This document shows positions 1-9,789 of a stretch of DNA of 64,000 nucleotides, one piece after another. The position numbers were made by a program, and so were the translations under genes. Below the pieces are notes generated by a model, which worked only from the letters and a program-made list of their open reading frames with translations, was not told the origin of the DNA and searched no databases. Origin of the DNA: Macrotrachela quadricornifera (taxonomy: Eukaryota > Rotifera > Eurotatoria > Philodinida > Philodinidae); assembly GCA_022393335.1 (NCBI GenBank), contig JAJEKB010024911.1, positions 1 through 64,000 of the forward strand, read 5' to 3'. Each line of letters starts with the position of its first letter. Position 1 is the first letter of the stretch.

Positions 1-528
1 AATGTTCAAGCAATTCGTTCATTTGATGAAATGACTCATTTAATTCAACGAACATTTGAAGAAACAGGCCAAGTTATACTTGTTACATTAACAGGTTCAG
101 CTTATCAAGCATTAAAACGTAAAGGTGGATATTTACAACCTGAACCATTTGATTATCAAATGCCATATGTACGAGAATTATCACCACGTTTATGTCGAAT
201 TATTTTACATGCTCATGAACAAGATTTTGGTTTTACATTACAACGTGGAAATCCAATACATATTAAAGATGTTCATCCAGGTTCACCTGCATATGAATTT
301 GGTTTACGAGCAAATGATAAAATACTTGAATTAAATAGTCGTGATACAACACATTTATCATCCGAGCAAATTATTGATATGATTGAAGCAAGTAAACGAC
401 GAAGACAATTAGATATATTAGTTATTGATGCAGCTGGTTATGAATTTTCAATAAAACATGCAGTACCGCTTAATTCACTTTTGCCATTTGTTCAATCAGG
501 ACAAAGACGAGGTAAAATTTTTAATTAA
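1..528 (+). CDS. PDZ-domain protein, C-terminal part (gene open at window edge)
   Basis: The frame is open from base 1 to a TAA at 526-528 and encodes the last 175 or so residues of a larger protein. A hydrophobic strand ending in VILVTLTG near the start looks like the tail of one PDZ domain. A complete PDZ domain follows: a GF-type carboxylate-binding loop (DFGFTLQ), then GSPAYEFGLRANDKILELN, the usual GSPA..aGL...D.ilevNg signature, then a helix and the strand LDILVID. The PRLC lead-in and the strand ending in V(I/V)D resemble NHERF/PDZK1-type scaffolds, which bind the C-termini of membrane transporters and receptors under the plasma membrane. That sub-family call is inference. The short tail after the domain (SGQRRGKIFN) shows no motif. 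The 5' exons lie outside the window. Codon use is AT-rich and no break is visible. Confidence 0.8.
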   Translation, partial: NVQAIRSFDEMTHLIQRTFEETGQVILVTLTGSAYQALKRKGGYLQPEPFDYQMPYVRELSPRLCRIILHAHEQDFGFTLQRGNPIHIKDVHPGSPAYEFGLRANDKILELNSRDTTHLSSEQIIDMIEASKRRRQLDILVIDAAGYEFSIKHAVPLNSLLPFVQSGQRRGKIFN

Positions 529-1729
529 AATAAAAAAAATAAACACACATAGACTAATTTTTTGATTTATCTATCCCACATTGCTCAGTTATCAATCACG
601 AGCAGTATTTTCAATATTATCCAAGCAGATTCGGTTTGACTGAGCACAGTCTATATTAATTTCAGTGAGTGCATGGACACAAAATAACCAATGCACATTT
701 TTTTTTAATAAATTCACTTTTTTTGCATGATATATACACATAAATTTCTTGCAAAAATATTTTTTAAATATTTTCAATATATTTTTTTTTCTTTTGTATA
801 TTTTTAGCTATGAGTAGTCGACGTACCCCACAGGAATCTGTTTATTTATAAATAGAAACTAAATATATATATATATATATAAAGATTAATGAATGTTTTG
901 TTTTTCTTTTCCTTTAAAAAACAAATCTGTTATTTTGTATTTTGTTATGTATACATGAGAATATTCTTTTTCTAATATTGAACAGTTTTTTTCTTTTTTA
1001 ACAATTCTTCCATTGATCAAAAATTCATATTCATTCTTATTAAAAAAAAGGAAATTTTTTTTTTCTTCATTGTTTTTCTTTCTCGCATTATAGTAGTATT
1101 AGTTTGTTTGTATGTGCGCTCGGTGACTAATTTGCTCTTTATGTTTTTCTTTTTCTTGTTGTTATTGTTCACTTGTGCAAGTTTCTACCTCTTTCCTCTT
1201 TTAGTTTTAACATATGGCAATCATTAATTGATTGGAATATGCAACATTTGAATATATGTTGTGAAATATATGATTTCCAGAAAATTTTACAAATCAAAAT
1301 TTGGTAGCATGACTTATTCGTGTGTATTATTCGCTATTTATTATTATTATTATTATTATTATTCATATTATATTGACAGTATTTGTTCACATTTTTTTTT
1401 TGTGATTTTCCACTATTGGTCTCTTTTGCTACTATTATTGCTTTGCATTGCTCTCTCTTTCTCTCTCGTTCTTTTTTCTGTCTCTTTTTGTACTATTTCG
1501 ATACTTTATTGTGCGTACATATATACATTCCAAGTTTTTTTCTTGTTCTGTTGATATTCCAGGTTTTTTTAAGACGACAGAGTTTCAGTTATTGGACTCT
1601 TTTTGTTTTTAAATTAGGTAAAAAAAAAACAATGATCAAACTTTTTTTCTTTGTCTTGATGATCGTTGAATTTTCTCATTTATATAATATGCAAATTGAA
1701 TTGAATGGTAATATTAATGATGATACTTA
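529..1729. other. 3' UTR / intergenic, AT-rich, no supported gene
   Basis: Follows the PDZ gene stop codon. An AATAAA-like run lies within about 15 bp of the stop. The stretch contains T-rich tracts, a short (TA)n run near 866-882 and a (TAT)n run near 1338-1362. The longest open frames here are low-complexity Phe/Tyr/Leu runs caused by the T tracts and are not convincing genes. Confidence 0.6.
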
Positions 1730-2636
1730 GATCTGACCAAAAGTTCGAATTTTATTGTATTAAATGTTCAAAATAGTCCTTATGATTATTTATATAAAGT
1801 TTTATCCTTTCTAGCAGTTTGTCAGAAGTTTTTTTTTTTATATTCTTCTTCTGGATAATGATTTTTCATTTGGTTGATCGATTAAATTACGCTTGATGTA
1901 ATCGTTTAGCTAATAATCATACAGTGCAAGGTCAGGTGAAAATGATGGATGTGGCATTATATTGATACCTTCTTCTGTTAAATAATTAATAACGTCTGAA
2001 TGAATATGGGGTCAAGCATTGTCGTGGAGCAGTTTAATACTTTTTGCACTTGGTGACCTTCTTTGTTTCCATATTTCCTTGACAAAAGGCTGAAGGCAAT
2101 TTTCAATGCAATAGTTATGATTAAAGAAAATAGAAAATAAATTACGAACTACAGTAGTTGATGATTCACCTTCGCCAACTCAGTTTGCATTCTTTGACTT
2201 GTGATGAATCTGTCTATGATAAATCCGCGTTTCATCACCTAGTTGATGAGGTACCCAACGAGATGTAACTTTTTTTTATCTTGTGACAGTTGTGGATAAT
2301 TCGTTCTATTATACCATGAGAGAGAGAGCTGTCTCAGTTATAATTTCATCTGTAAGTTCGAATACTGGACGATCAGATCGAGGGCCATCATTGACATTTT
2401 CTCTTCCTTCATGAAAACGTTTTTCCATTTAAAAAAAAATGTTTTTTTTCTGATTCAAATGAAAGTTTATCTGGAAAAGTATTGTAGTTAAGTCCAAAAC
2501 AGATTTACTATATATATATATATATATATATATCATTATAGACAAGACATTCCACTATTTATCCATGCAACAGTCTCCTAAATGTTAATTGGTTTATAAA
2601 ATTGCCAGTTACGGTTGCAGAACTTTTGGTCAGATT
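1730..2636 (-). mobile_element. Decayed mariner-type DNA transposon with TIRs and TA flanks
   Basis: The two ends are inverted copies of (G/A)ATCTGACCAAAAGTTC. Each end abuts TA (1728-1729 and 2637-2638), the target site duplicated by the Tc1/mariner superfamily. The minus strand carries scraps of a mariner transposase in order: ENVNDGPRSDRP near 2400, SRWVPHQLGDE near 2250, then LLHDNA followed by a broken PH near 2025, and PHPSFSPDLALYDY near 1945. HDNA..H and YSPDLAP.DYW are hallmarks of the mariner catalytic domain. Several stops and frame changes separate the scraps, so no functional enzyme is encoded. A (TA)n microsatellite near 2508-2533 has expanded inside the element. The superfamily assignment is firm; the exact clade is not. 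Confidence 0.9.
1880..2430 (-). pseudogene. mariner transposase remnant
   Basis: Broken coding region inside the mariner element, read on the minus strand from about 2430 down to 1880. Recognisable blocks are the PRSGRP-like linker after the helix-turn-helix region, a SARWVPH-like block, the LLHDNA catalytic block with a stop where Arg is usual, and the SPDLAP-like block. Frame changes and stop codons occur between blocks, so it is a dead copy. A functional mariner transposase is about 340-350 residues; this remnant spans roughly half of that. Confidence 0.8.
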
Positions 2637-2638
2637 TA

Positions 2639-3660
2639 AGTATGTTTGATTTCAAATATCAGACAAGATTTGTCAATTAATTAATATGCTCTATATGTAA
2701 AACTAAAAATCATTCATCAATTAAACTTGCTAATGAAACGAATAGTTCTCGAATTTAATCAATACATCGATCAACACTCACTCAGATTTAATGAATTTCA
2801 CGTAATTATGAAAATCTAACGATTGATATGATAGCAATCGATGATTATGAGTGCATCTTAATATAAAAGTAATTAAAAAGTTTTTTGAATGCAGACAAAA
2901 ACAAATATAATAAAAACATAATTTTTTTTTATTAAATTAAATTTCATTATATTGATTGATATTGTTTAACATCAATTATATCAATATTATCGTGACGACT
3001 AATGTGTTCAGAATATTTTGTTAAGAATTAAAAATATTAGATTATTCTGAAAGAGTCTGGTATACTTTGCAAAAACAAGAATAGAATAATAAATCCTTTC
3101 ATATAATCTTATGAAGTGTTTATACGATTTTTACTATACACTAAAAGGATTTATTTCAAATCCAAAAACGTTCTATTAGGGTAGATGGAAGCATACAGTG
3201 GCAATTACTATCTCGTATATATTGAGTCAAAAAAGAATGTCTTACATTGGACTAGTTACAAAAGAAACATTTATTTGTATCTCAAATAAATAAAAGAGAT
3301 AGGAATCAATTACTGTAACTCAATTAACAGAAAAATTACAGTCTTTATCTATATCTCAACGAAACAAAAAGCTAAAATTCTATTTCTTTCTATATCTCAA
3401 TTAAATAAAAGATAATAATCTATTTGTATAACTTAATGACAAACGAAAATCAAATTTCATTTTTATATTTCAACTAAATCAAAATATTTTTTTTATCCAG
3501 TTTGCTTTTTTTTTCCAACATAAAGATGCATCTACGCAGAAGCATAGTTGCATATCTTTAAACGTAGTCACCTACATGGTTATTTTGTTTTTTTTTATTC
3601 CACTACTCAATACAATCCAACGTATGCTCATTATCTTTGTACGTGATTTTTCTCCTATTA
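2639..3660. other. AT-rich intergenic stretch, nothing recognised
   Basis: No open frame of useful length, no RNA gene and no clear repeat was seen. The segment 3290-3480 shows a weak recurrence of (T/C)TCAA(T/C)TAAAT(A/C)AAA with about 60-bp spacing, which may be a decayed tandem repeat. The last part leads into the promoter of the small gene at 3873. Confidence 0.4.
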
Positions 3661-3667
3661 TAACCGA

Positions 3668-3704
3668 TATATAAAAAGCCATTGTTATCTTAGACTTTTC
3701 AGTC
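3668..3704 (+). promoter_or_regulatory. TATA box plus TCAGT-type initiator
   Basis: TATATAAAAAG at 3668-3678 is followed about 31 bp downstream by TCAGTC at 3699-3704, which matches the invertebrate initiator consensus at the expected TATA-to-start distance. The implied transcript then runs without any ATG to a splice donor at 3796. This supports a genuine promoter for the small gene that follows. Confidence 0.55.
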
Positions 3705-3795
3705 ACATTCACTTTTCAAAAAAACACAATTATTAGAACAACCCAAGTTCGTAAACTAGTTCGATTAACAGAAGTTAACTCAATTTTCTAAAAAG

Positions 3796-3862
3796 GTATG
3801 TTAAAATAAGTAATAAATGTTTCGAAGCCATCGAATGTACAAGTTTGCCGTTTACGTTTCAG
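3796..3862 (+). other. Probable 5' UTR intron (67 bp)
   Basis: The donor AAG|GTATGT at 3796 and the acceptor TTTACGTTTCAG ending at 3862 define a short intron of the size used throughout this genome. It lies between the predicted transcription start near 3701 and the ATG at 3873. Removing it also removes the only upstream ATG (at 3817), leaving the 45-residue frame as the first open frame of the spliced message. Confidence 0.55.
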
Positions 3863-3872
3863 GCAAGAAACT

Positions 3873-4010
3873 ATGGTTGAACAAATCGAAAATATTGAAC
3901 AAGTCGAAGAAGGAAATGGCAATTGCACTCAATGCCGTTGTCAAGTATTTTATCCGGAAAGCGATCCCCAAATATGTGGTTGTGGACATAGATGGTCCGC
4001 TCATATGTAA
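3873..4010 (+). CDS. 45-residue Cys/His-rich mini-protein, putative zinc-binding
   Basis: Predicted protein of 45 residues with an acidic N-terminus (EQIENIEQVEEGNG) followed by a compact C-x2-C-x-C-x11-C-x-C-G-H-x4-H cluster (Cys18, 21, 23, 35, 37; His39, 44). The spacing of thiols and imidazoles suggests one or two zinc sites. CxxCxC...CxCGH....H patterns recur in uncharacterised short eukaryotic proteins, but I cannot assign a family. Support for a real gene is the TATA/initiator pair, the 5' UTR intron and the first-ATG position. A longer 83-residue frame (3817-4068) overlaps it, but starts inside the predicted intron and has no motif. The function is unknown; possibilities include a regulator, a zinc-knuckle adaptor or a transposon-borne small protein. 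Confidence 0.5.
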   Translation: MVEQIENIEQVEEGNGNCTQCRCQVFYPESDPQICGCGHRWSAHM

Positions 4011-4940
4011 TGTGAAAAACACTAGTTTTCACGCTATTCAAGATTCAAATACTACCAGCTTTATTTAACTTAATCAAGATTTTATAATTCTTTTCTTTTT
4101 ACAATGGCTTATACAGTATATTTCTCGTATTCTTTTATTTTTTGATTTCGTTTCAACAGAATTTCGGTGTGTAACTGTAAGGTATTAGGAATTCTCTTAG
4201 CTTGATTATTATCATACAAAAAACAACCGTCTTTCGGTGCAAAATACTGGTAAAACATTAATAACACTTATTACTTAATTATAATTGATTGTAATCGAAT
4301 AGATTCTGTTAGGAGAAAGATTATTTAGTCTGATTATGTCTACGGAAACGCGAGGAAGGATTCAAATTTTTAACATTATATTTCACCATGTCTTTCAGAT
4401 CGTATTTCACAAAAAAGATGATCCTTAGTAATCTTATAGTCATGAGAAGAATTTGTATTAAATGATTTTGCAAATGATTAAAAATTTTACTAAATAAATT
4501 AATTGTGATTGTTTAGAATAGTGAAAGAGAATCATCGTATCTCATTATCTACGTCTCAAATTTTGTGCATATTCATATCAATTAATAATTCAATTTCATG
4601 CAATTCTAAGTCCAAGATCATATATCAACATGTTCTATTCTTTTGTTTTATATCATAAATTTTACTATTAGTCAGCTGTCAGATTTTAGATGAATCATAC
4701 TTTGCGAAGAGATCGATTGCATCATCATTTATATTCATTCTCTCTTCCGTTTAATGATTCATTTTTTTTGATATTCAAATCCAAATAAATTCTATCTGTG
4801 AAAATATGTTTTTTTTCTCTTGTTTTCATCATGATATATCAAAATGGCATTGGTATATTGATGATATACTGAAAGAATTTGTATTTACTTAGCATTATAT
4901 TTATTTTCTTCATATATCTATATAGAGATTTAATCAAATT
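4011..4940. other. Intergenic AT-rich stretch, no gene seen
   Basis: Contains the 3' flank of the small gene. No long open frame, recognisable domain or clear inverted repeat was found. Confidence 0.4.
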
Positions 4941-4951
4941 TGCTGATTCCC

Positions 4952-5096
4952 CCTAAAAACGTCGAAAGTAAAAACATCGAAGATAAAAATGTCGAAGTAA
5001 AAAATGTATAAACTGAAAAAAGTCGAAAGCTAAAAATATCGAAAGAAAAAATATCGAAAATAAAAAAAATCGAAATATTCAAATATCGAATATAGT
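4952..5096. repeat. Degenerate tandem repeat of about 13-18 bp (aaaaa-t/c-gtcgaaa)
   Basis: About nine imperfect copies of AAAAAnnTCGAAAnn lie head to tail. The design (short AT spacer plus a TCGa core) recalls the sub-repeats in the TIRs of the MULE at 9297-11593, where the core is TTCGTCGC, but the sequence differs and no matching inverted partner was found nearby. It could be one orphan end of a related element or a simple satellite. Confidence 0.6.
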
Positions 5097-5379
5097 GCGC
5101 CTCGAGCACCATGATGTTGTACAAAGACAATAGTGGAGAAAGAGAGGAATGCGGAGATGATTTGAGAAATGGCTCATCGAGCCGTGAATAATACTGCTTT
5201 TGTAAGGATGAAACAAAGGGTCGTTCGGGCTGATTATAGATTAGCATAGATATTACCTATCTGAAAGAAAATGTTATATGGGATTTGAATATGCCGATTA
5301 AAATGTTTAAAGTTCGTGTATCCGTTTGTCGTAATAAAGCAAAAAGCGGCAACAGCTAGATCAGTGAAAATATCTTTTA

Positions 5380-7660
5380 ACGTTTTCCAAAAATCTTGGC
5401 GAGAAGGGTTGTCGGATCATGGAATCTAATGGTACCATTAGTTTTTTACGATCCTACAACAAAAAATTTTTTTTTACGAAAATTATGGGCTTTTTGAAAA
5501 AAAAACCAATGTTTTTGAAAAGGTTTGACCCACAGGCTTTTGCGGTGGAGCAGCCAAATAACATTATAAATTTTAGTTGGTTTGGGAAAAAATTTTCTAA
5601 AAAGTTAACGATTTTTTTTTGAAAGTTTAGTTAAAAGCGTTCTGAGGTCGAGATAATCTATTGGTGTGATTAGTCGTAGAAAAATTTTCTGAACTACTTT
5701 TTTAATAATAAAACGGGTTTCTTAGGAAAAAATTGGTCCTTTATAAGATTGCAGTAGATGTGCAGGGCTGAAGAGATGAAATCTCTTCTTCATATTTCTA
5801 TGTTCCCTCGACTGAAGGGAGGGTCATATGAAAAATAATAGTTTGCTTGCTTGTGGTCGGGGTGAAAGGTCAAAAAAACATGTTCTTAGAAAAATCTCTC
5901 AAAGAATCAAACTTCACGCTCAACTCAACACTTAACGTTTGACCAAAGTTTTGTGGGGCGGGGAATCGATTGGTACTATCAGTTTTTGAATTTTTCCAAA
6001 TAATTTTTTTGTTTTGCTAAAAAAGGCTTTTATTAAGAAAATAATGATTTCTCCCTCGACTGTAGGGAGGGTCATATGAAAGAAAATTGTTTGTGGTTGT
6101 GTGTGTGACAGGGTCAAAAATACATCCATATAAAAGAAAAACTGGAAAATCCAAAATTAACCTTTCGCAAAAGGTTTATCACACCGAGGTATGACGGTTG
6201 ATCAACACCATCGCTTATTGTGGTGGTATATGAATTAATCAATTGATCTTAGGAATTGGTGAAGTTCGGTATTTTTCATCGAAAAGAAGTATTTTTTGGC
6301 GTATTGATGATTTCACCATGATGTGTGATGAACACCATTGTTTATTGTGGTAGTGTCGGAATTAATGAATGGAGATATATGGTTGTATTAACTTGGTTAG
6401 AAGGGTTTTTTTCTCGATTGAGTAAAGGATCATATAAAAAAAACTAAAATAAGTTTGTGCGTGTATCGTCGGTCACACGTCAAAGGTCCCATTTGAAACA
6501 TTTATTTGACCCAAAGACTTTCGAGATTGAGGAATCCGAATCTGGCATTAGTTTTTAAAATTTTTTTAAAAGTACTTTTTTCACAAAGGATATGTTTTTT
6601 ACAAAAACAAATATATTTCAAAAAGTTTGAGCGAGGGTAATCGGAGTCGAGGAATCGATTGATGATGTCAGGTTTTTTAAATTTTCTTGAGATTAGTTTT
6701 TCACACAAAGGACAAGTTAATTTACAAAAAAATTTTTCTTTGAAAAATTTGATCAAAGGTAATTGACGCCCACCACTTAAATCGAGTTTACTTTCTGTTA
6801 CATTGTTTTCCTATAAAACTAGAAAGCTAACTCGTAGAAAATTAATCGTCATCTGAGAAAAGAGCTTGATGCATGAATGGCTAACCGTGAGTGGCGTCCC
6901 GGAGAGGCGCCGACGAATGACTAGCTGTTCTCTCTAATAGGTACAAAAGTTGTGTTTCAAAGAAGACTTGAAGAATTATGAGTTTTTATGGAACGCATTA
7001 TCTCGGAGTTGCAATCTTAATTGGAGTTGAGCGGAATACTGGTGCACCAAAGAATAGGTATATTGTTTCGGCGCCTCAAGTTTGGGCAGAATACTGTATT
7101 TTAATTATCTATTCTAAGAAAAATTAGTGAGCCTTTTGAGAGAAGCGAATAATGGGCGAATTAAGTAGTTAGAAGGCAAAGCTTTGGTACCCTATAAAGT
7201 TTGTTGCATAGAACAGCTACCCGTGAGTGGTGCTCCGGAGAGGCGCCGACGGACGACTAGCTGTTCCTCTTTAAGTAGACAGGAGCTGTCTTCCAATAGA
7301 GATATAGAAAAATATCTCACAGGATAATTTGTTGAAAATTGCATGACATTGGTGGTGACAGCATGAGAAAAATAGGGGCATAGTGAAGACGTGTCACTTT
7401 GTCTCAGATGTGAAATGCGGCAAGTGTCATTGTGTGATATTAGAAGCCAACTGGTGGGTAGATTCTATGATGATTTGAACTGTTTGTTGAAATAATTGAA
7501 ACGTGCAAAAGGCGAATGAGAACTATGAATCATCAGCTGATTAACGAAGTGTGAGAGATGGAACGGCTAGCCGTTCTCGTAGTTGATCGCAAAAGTTGTG
7601 CTTTAGTATAGACTCAATTGAATCATTTATAAATTAATTCTTAGCAGATTAAACCAATGT
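5380..7660 (-). repeat. Diverged copies of a dispersed non-coding repeat family (reverse orientation)
   Basis: Several imperfect modules recur. Phrases such as 'tttgaccaaaggtaat...gtcgaggaatcgattg' appear around 5520, 5940, 6500 and 6640-6770. A block reading 'GTGAGTGG-GCnCCGGAGAGGCGCCGACG' then 'GACTAGCTGTTC' appears at 6886-6935 and 7226-7275, with a scrap at 7560-7580. The same phrases occur as reverse complements at 33.6-37.8 kb and 53.1-54.0 kb. Short open frames inside (5419, 5932, 6502) are artefacts of A/T tracts. The CGGAGAGGCGCCG core is a GC-rich palindromic patch in otherwise AT-rich DNA. Confidence 0.6.
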
Positions 7661-8171
7661 CATTACTGTTAATTGATCGGGATCATAATAAGAAATTAAG
7701 CCCATAAAATGATGCGTTCTTTAAGGAAAATTTCTGTTTTATAAAATGAGAACTAATTGAAGGAGTTTTATATTTTTACGATTCTATATGGAATCAAGGG
7801 TTGGAATATTTAACACGATTGGACAAAGTTTACTTAAATGTAGTGGTGTAAGATTTCTCTGAGAAAATGGTCAACGAATTTACAGGCTGAGCGCTACCTT
7901 GGTGAATTTTATCCTATATTCTATAATGATAGTTTTAGGATAGTATAAAAATGTTAAATGATACATGTGTTTCTACTTTGTGTTATGTGAAGAATGTAAA
8001 TGAAAAATAGAGTAGGGAGAGATATTACAACTTTTCTTGATTCAGTCGAGGGTCAAGTGAGTCGAAGCGACGAACGTTACTTGTTTCTTTTCAATTAAAA
8101 TTACACAGAATCAAAATATAGCAAATCGATAGCTGAAAATAAATAAAATTTATCAGTTCATCTCATTAATT
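7661..8171. other. Intergenic stretch downstream of the NHL gene
   Basis: Lies 3' of the minus-strand NHL gene. No gene or clear repeat was recognised. Confidence 0.4.
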
Positions 8172-9085
8172 TCATGGTATTTCAATGTTAAATCGTTGTA
8201 CTCGATTGTTATAATAATCAGCAACATAGAGATTACCTTGTCGATCAAATGACAGTCCTATGGGACAATTGAGTTGATTTGTTTGTGCTCCTTTACCCTT
8301 TTCACCAATAATAACACTTCCTTGTTGTGCTCCTTTAGGCCAACGTACAATTCGCTGATTTTGTTCATCAGCTACATAAATAGTACCCAATTGATCAACT
8401 ACAACTCCATTAGGATGAGACAACTGTGTCAAACTATTTTCTTGTCCTTGTCCACCAGCAACAACAATACCTTCCTTTGCACCTTCTATCCATTTCATCA
8501 CACGGTGATTATTCCAATCAGTCACAAATACTGAATGTTCTCGATCGACAAATATGTAGTGGGGCTCATTGAGCTGATCAAGACGATTTCCTTTTCCATT
8601 TCCACCTGCTACTACTATTCCTTGTGAATCACCCATTCGATATCTTCTTACTTCATCCTTATGATAATCAGAGGCATAGAGAAATCCATTGTCATCCATT
8701 GTCAAACCCCGACAAGAGATATTCGAAATAATTATTTCTCCACTTGTTCCATTTTGACGAGGCCATCTAACTACTCTTTTATTGATTCGATCACAAATAA
8801 TAAGACTATCTCTCTCTTTATCTACGATTACATCTGATGGAAAACTCAATTGATGAGTACCATTTCCTTGCCCATGTCCACCTGCCACTATTTGTCCATT
8901 TGTTTCACCTGATTTCCATGCCACAATACGGTGATTCCAATGATCAGCAACATAAATTGTTTGTTCATCATCCACATATAAACCTCGAGGGCCAGAGAGT
9001 TTTGGATTTTGTCCTCCTACTGTTTGACCATTCGTGTTCCACTTGGCATTTGCAGGAATATTTATCAAACTGGCACGAAGTGGTA
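8172..9085 (-). CDS. NHL-repeat beta-propeller protein, 3' exon
   Basis: A single exon encodes about 304 residues made of six NHL blades, each with the pattern QL..P.g(l/v).vD....(l/v)YV(A/T)D..N.RV.(R/K)W. Linkers of the type G..VAGG.GqGn separate the blades. Six blades suffice for a closed beta-propeller, a protein or ligand-binding scaffold. The upstream boundary is a splice acceptor, TTCTTTTAG, just before 9085. The exon continues in frame upstream of the internal TTG at 9068, so the real start lies in a 5' exon I could not identify. Proteins of this kind with a secretion signal in the first exon are heavily amplified in bdelloid rotifers. The MULE at 9297-11593 lies immediately upstream and may have landed in the 5' intron or promoter. 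The stop is TGA at 8172-8174. No stop or frameshift is seen within the exon. Confidence 0.8.
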
Positions 9086-9287
9086 CTAAAAGAAAGAGAA
9101 AACATGATCATTATCAAAAGAAACCTTTCATTTTCTTTGAAATGTGAGAAAAGAAAAACTTCTAAAATATTATTTTTCACTCTGTTTTATGTGATAGAAA
9201 AGAATAGAGAGAATTCTCAGTTGTTTTAAAGAAAAGCTCTATTATCATATGTTTTACTGATGTCTATATCAATGATTTCTCAAATAT

Positions 9288-9296
9288 AAAGAAAAT
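9288..9296. repeat. Target-site duplication, left (AAAGAAAAT)
   Basis: Identical 9-mer to 11594-11602, directly flanking the MULE. Confidence 0.85.
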
Positions 9297-9432
9297 GGCA
9301 CTATGTCAATTCGTCGCCGCTCAATTCGTCGCAATCAATTCGTCGCATAACAATTCGTCGCATATTCAATTAGTCGCATATTCAATTCGTCGCGTATTCA
9401 ATTAGTCGCATAAGACGTCGTCGCATGCTTCT
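9297..9432 (+). repeat. Left TIR of MULE, built of tandem CAATTCGTCGC sub-repeats
   Basis: After eight terminal bases (GGCACTAT), about seven copies of CAATT(C/A)GTCGC spaced by 2-6 bp (AT, ATA, ATATT, GTATT) follow, ending GACGTCGTCGCATGCTTC. The right arm repeats this order in reverse complement with a few differences. Regular spacing of an identical core suggests multiple transposase binding sites. Confidence 0.9.
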
Positions 9433-9789
9433 CTCTCTCTCTCTGTGATAATTGCTTTTTCTATCTTCAACTTTTAAAAAAGAATAATTACTAAATAAAG
9501 ATAATAAAGAGATTTAAAATATTGATATTCGAAAATGGATGATAATCTTAGTGAATGGAACAGTATTATGTGATTGTGTCTAATTCCTAACGATATCAAC
9601 AGGCTAAATCAATCAGATTTTAATTGGATTTTGTGTTCTGATAATGAACTAGACATAAGTTTATTAACAGAGATTATTATATTGTAGTTCTGAATTATGA
9701 GACTCAAAAATATAAATAAACTTTATTCTTTGAGCAAGAACACTTTCAATCAATACTCTCATAAAGCTATTTTCAACTATAATCTACTA

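Noticed and set aside
1261..1730. Two overlapping open frames of 97 and 115 codons
   Set aside because: Composed of Phe/Tyr/Leu/Ser runs from T-rich microsatellite-like DNA; no motif or splice support.
3817..4068. 83-codon open frame overlapping the small Cys/His gene
   Set aside because: Starts within the predicted 5' UTR intron, has no motif, and runs in a different frame from the Cys/His protein.
5419..6756. Short frames on both strands
   Set aside because: They lie in dispersed repeat modules with A and T tracts, and related modules elsewhere do not keep the frames.
8274..9229. Frames opposite the NHL exon
   Set aside because: Antisense shadows of the NHL coding sequence.
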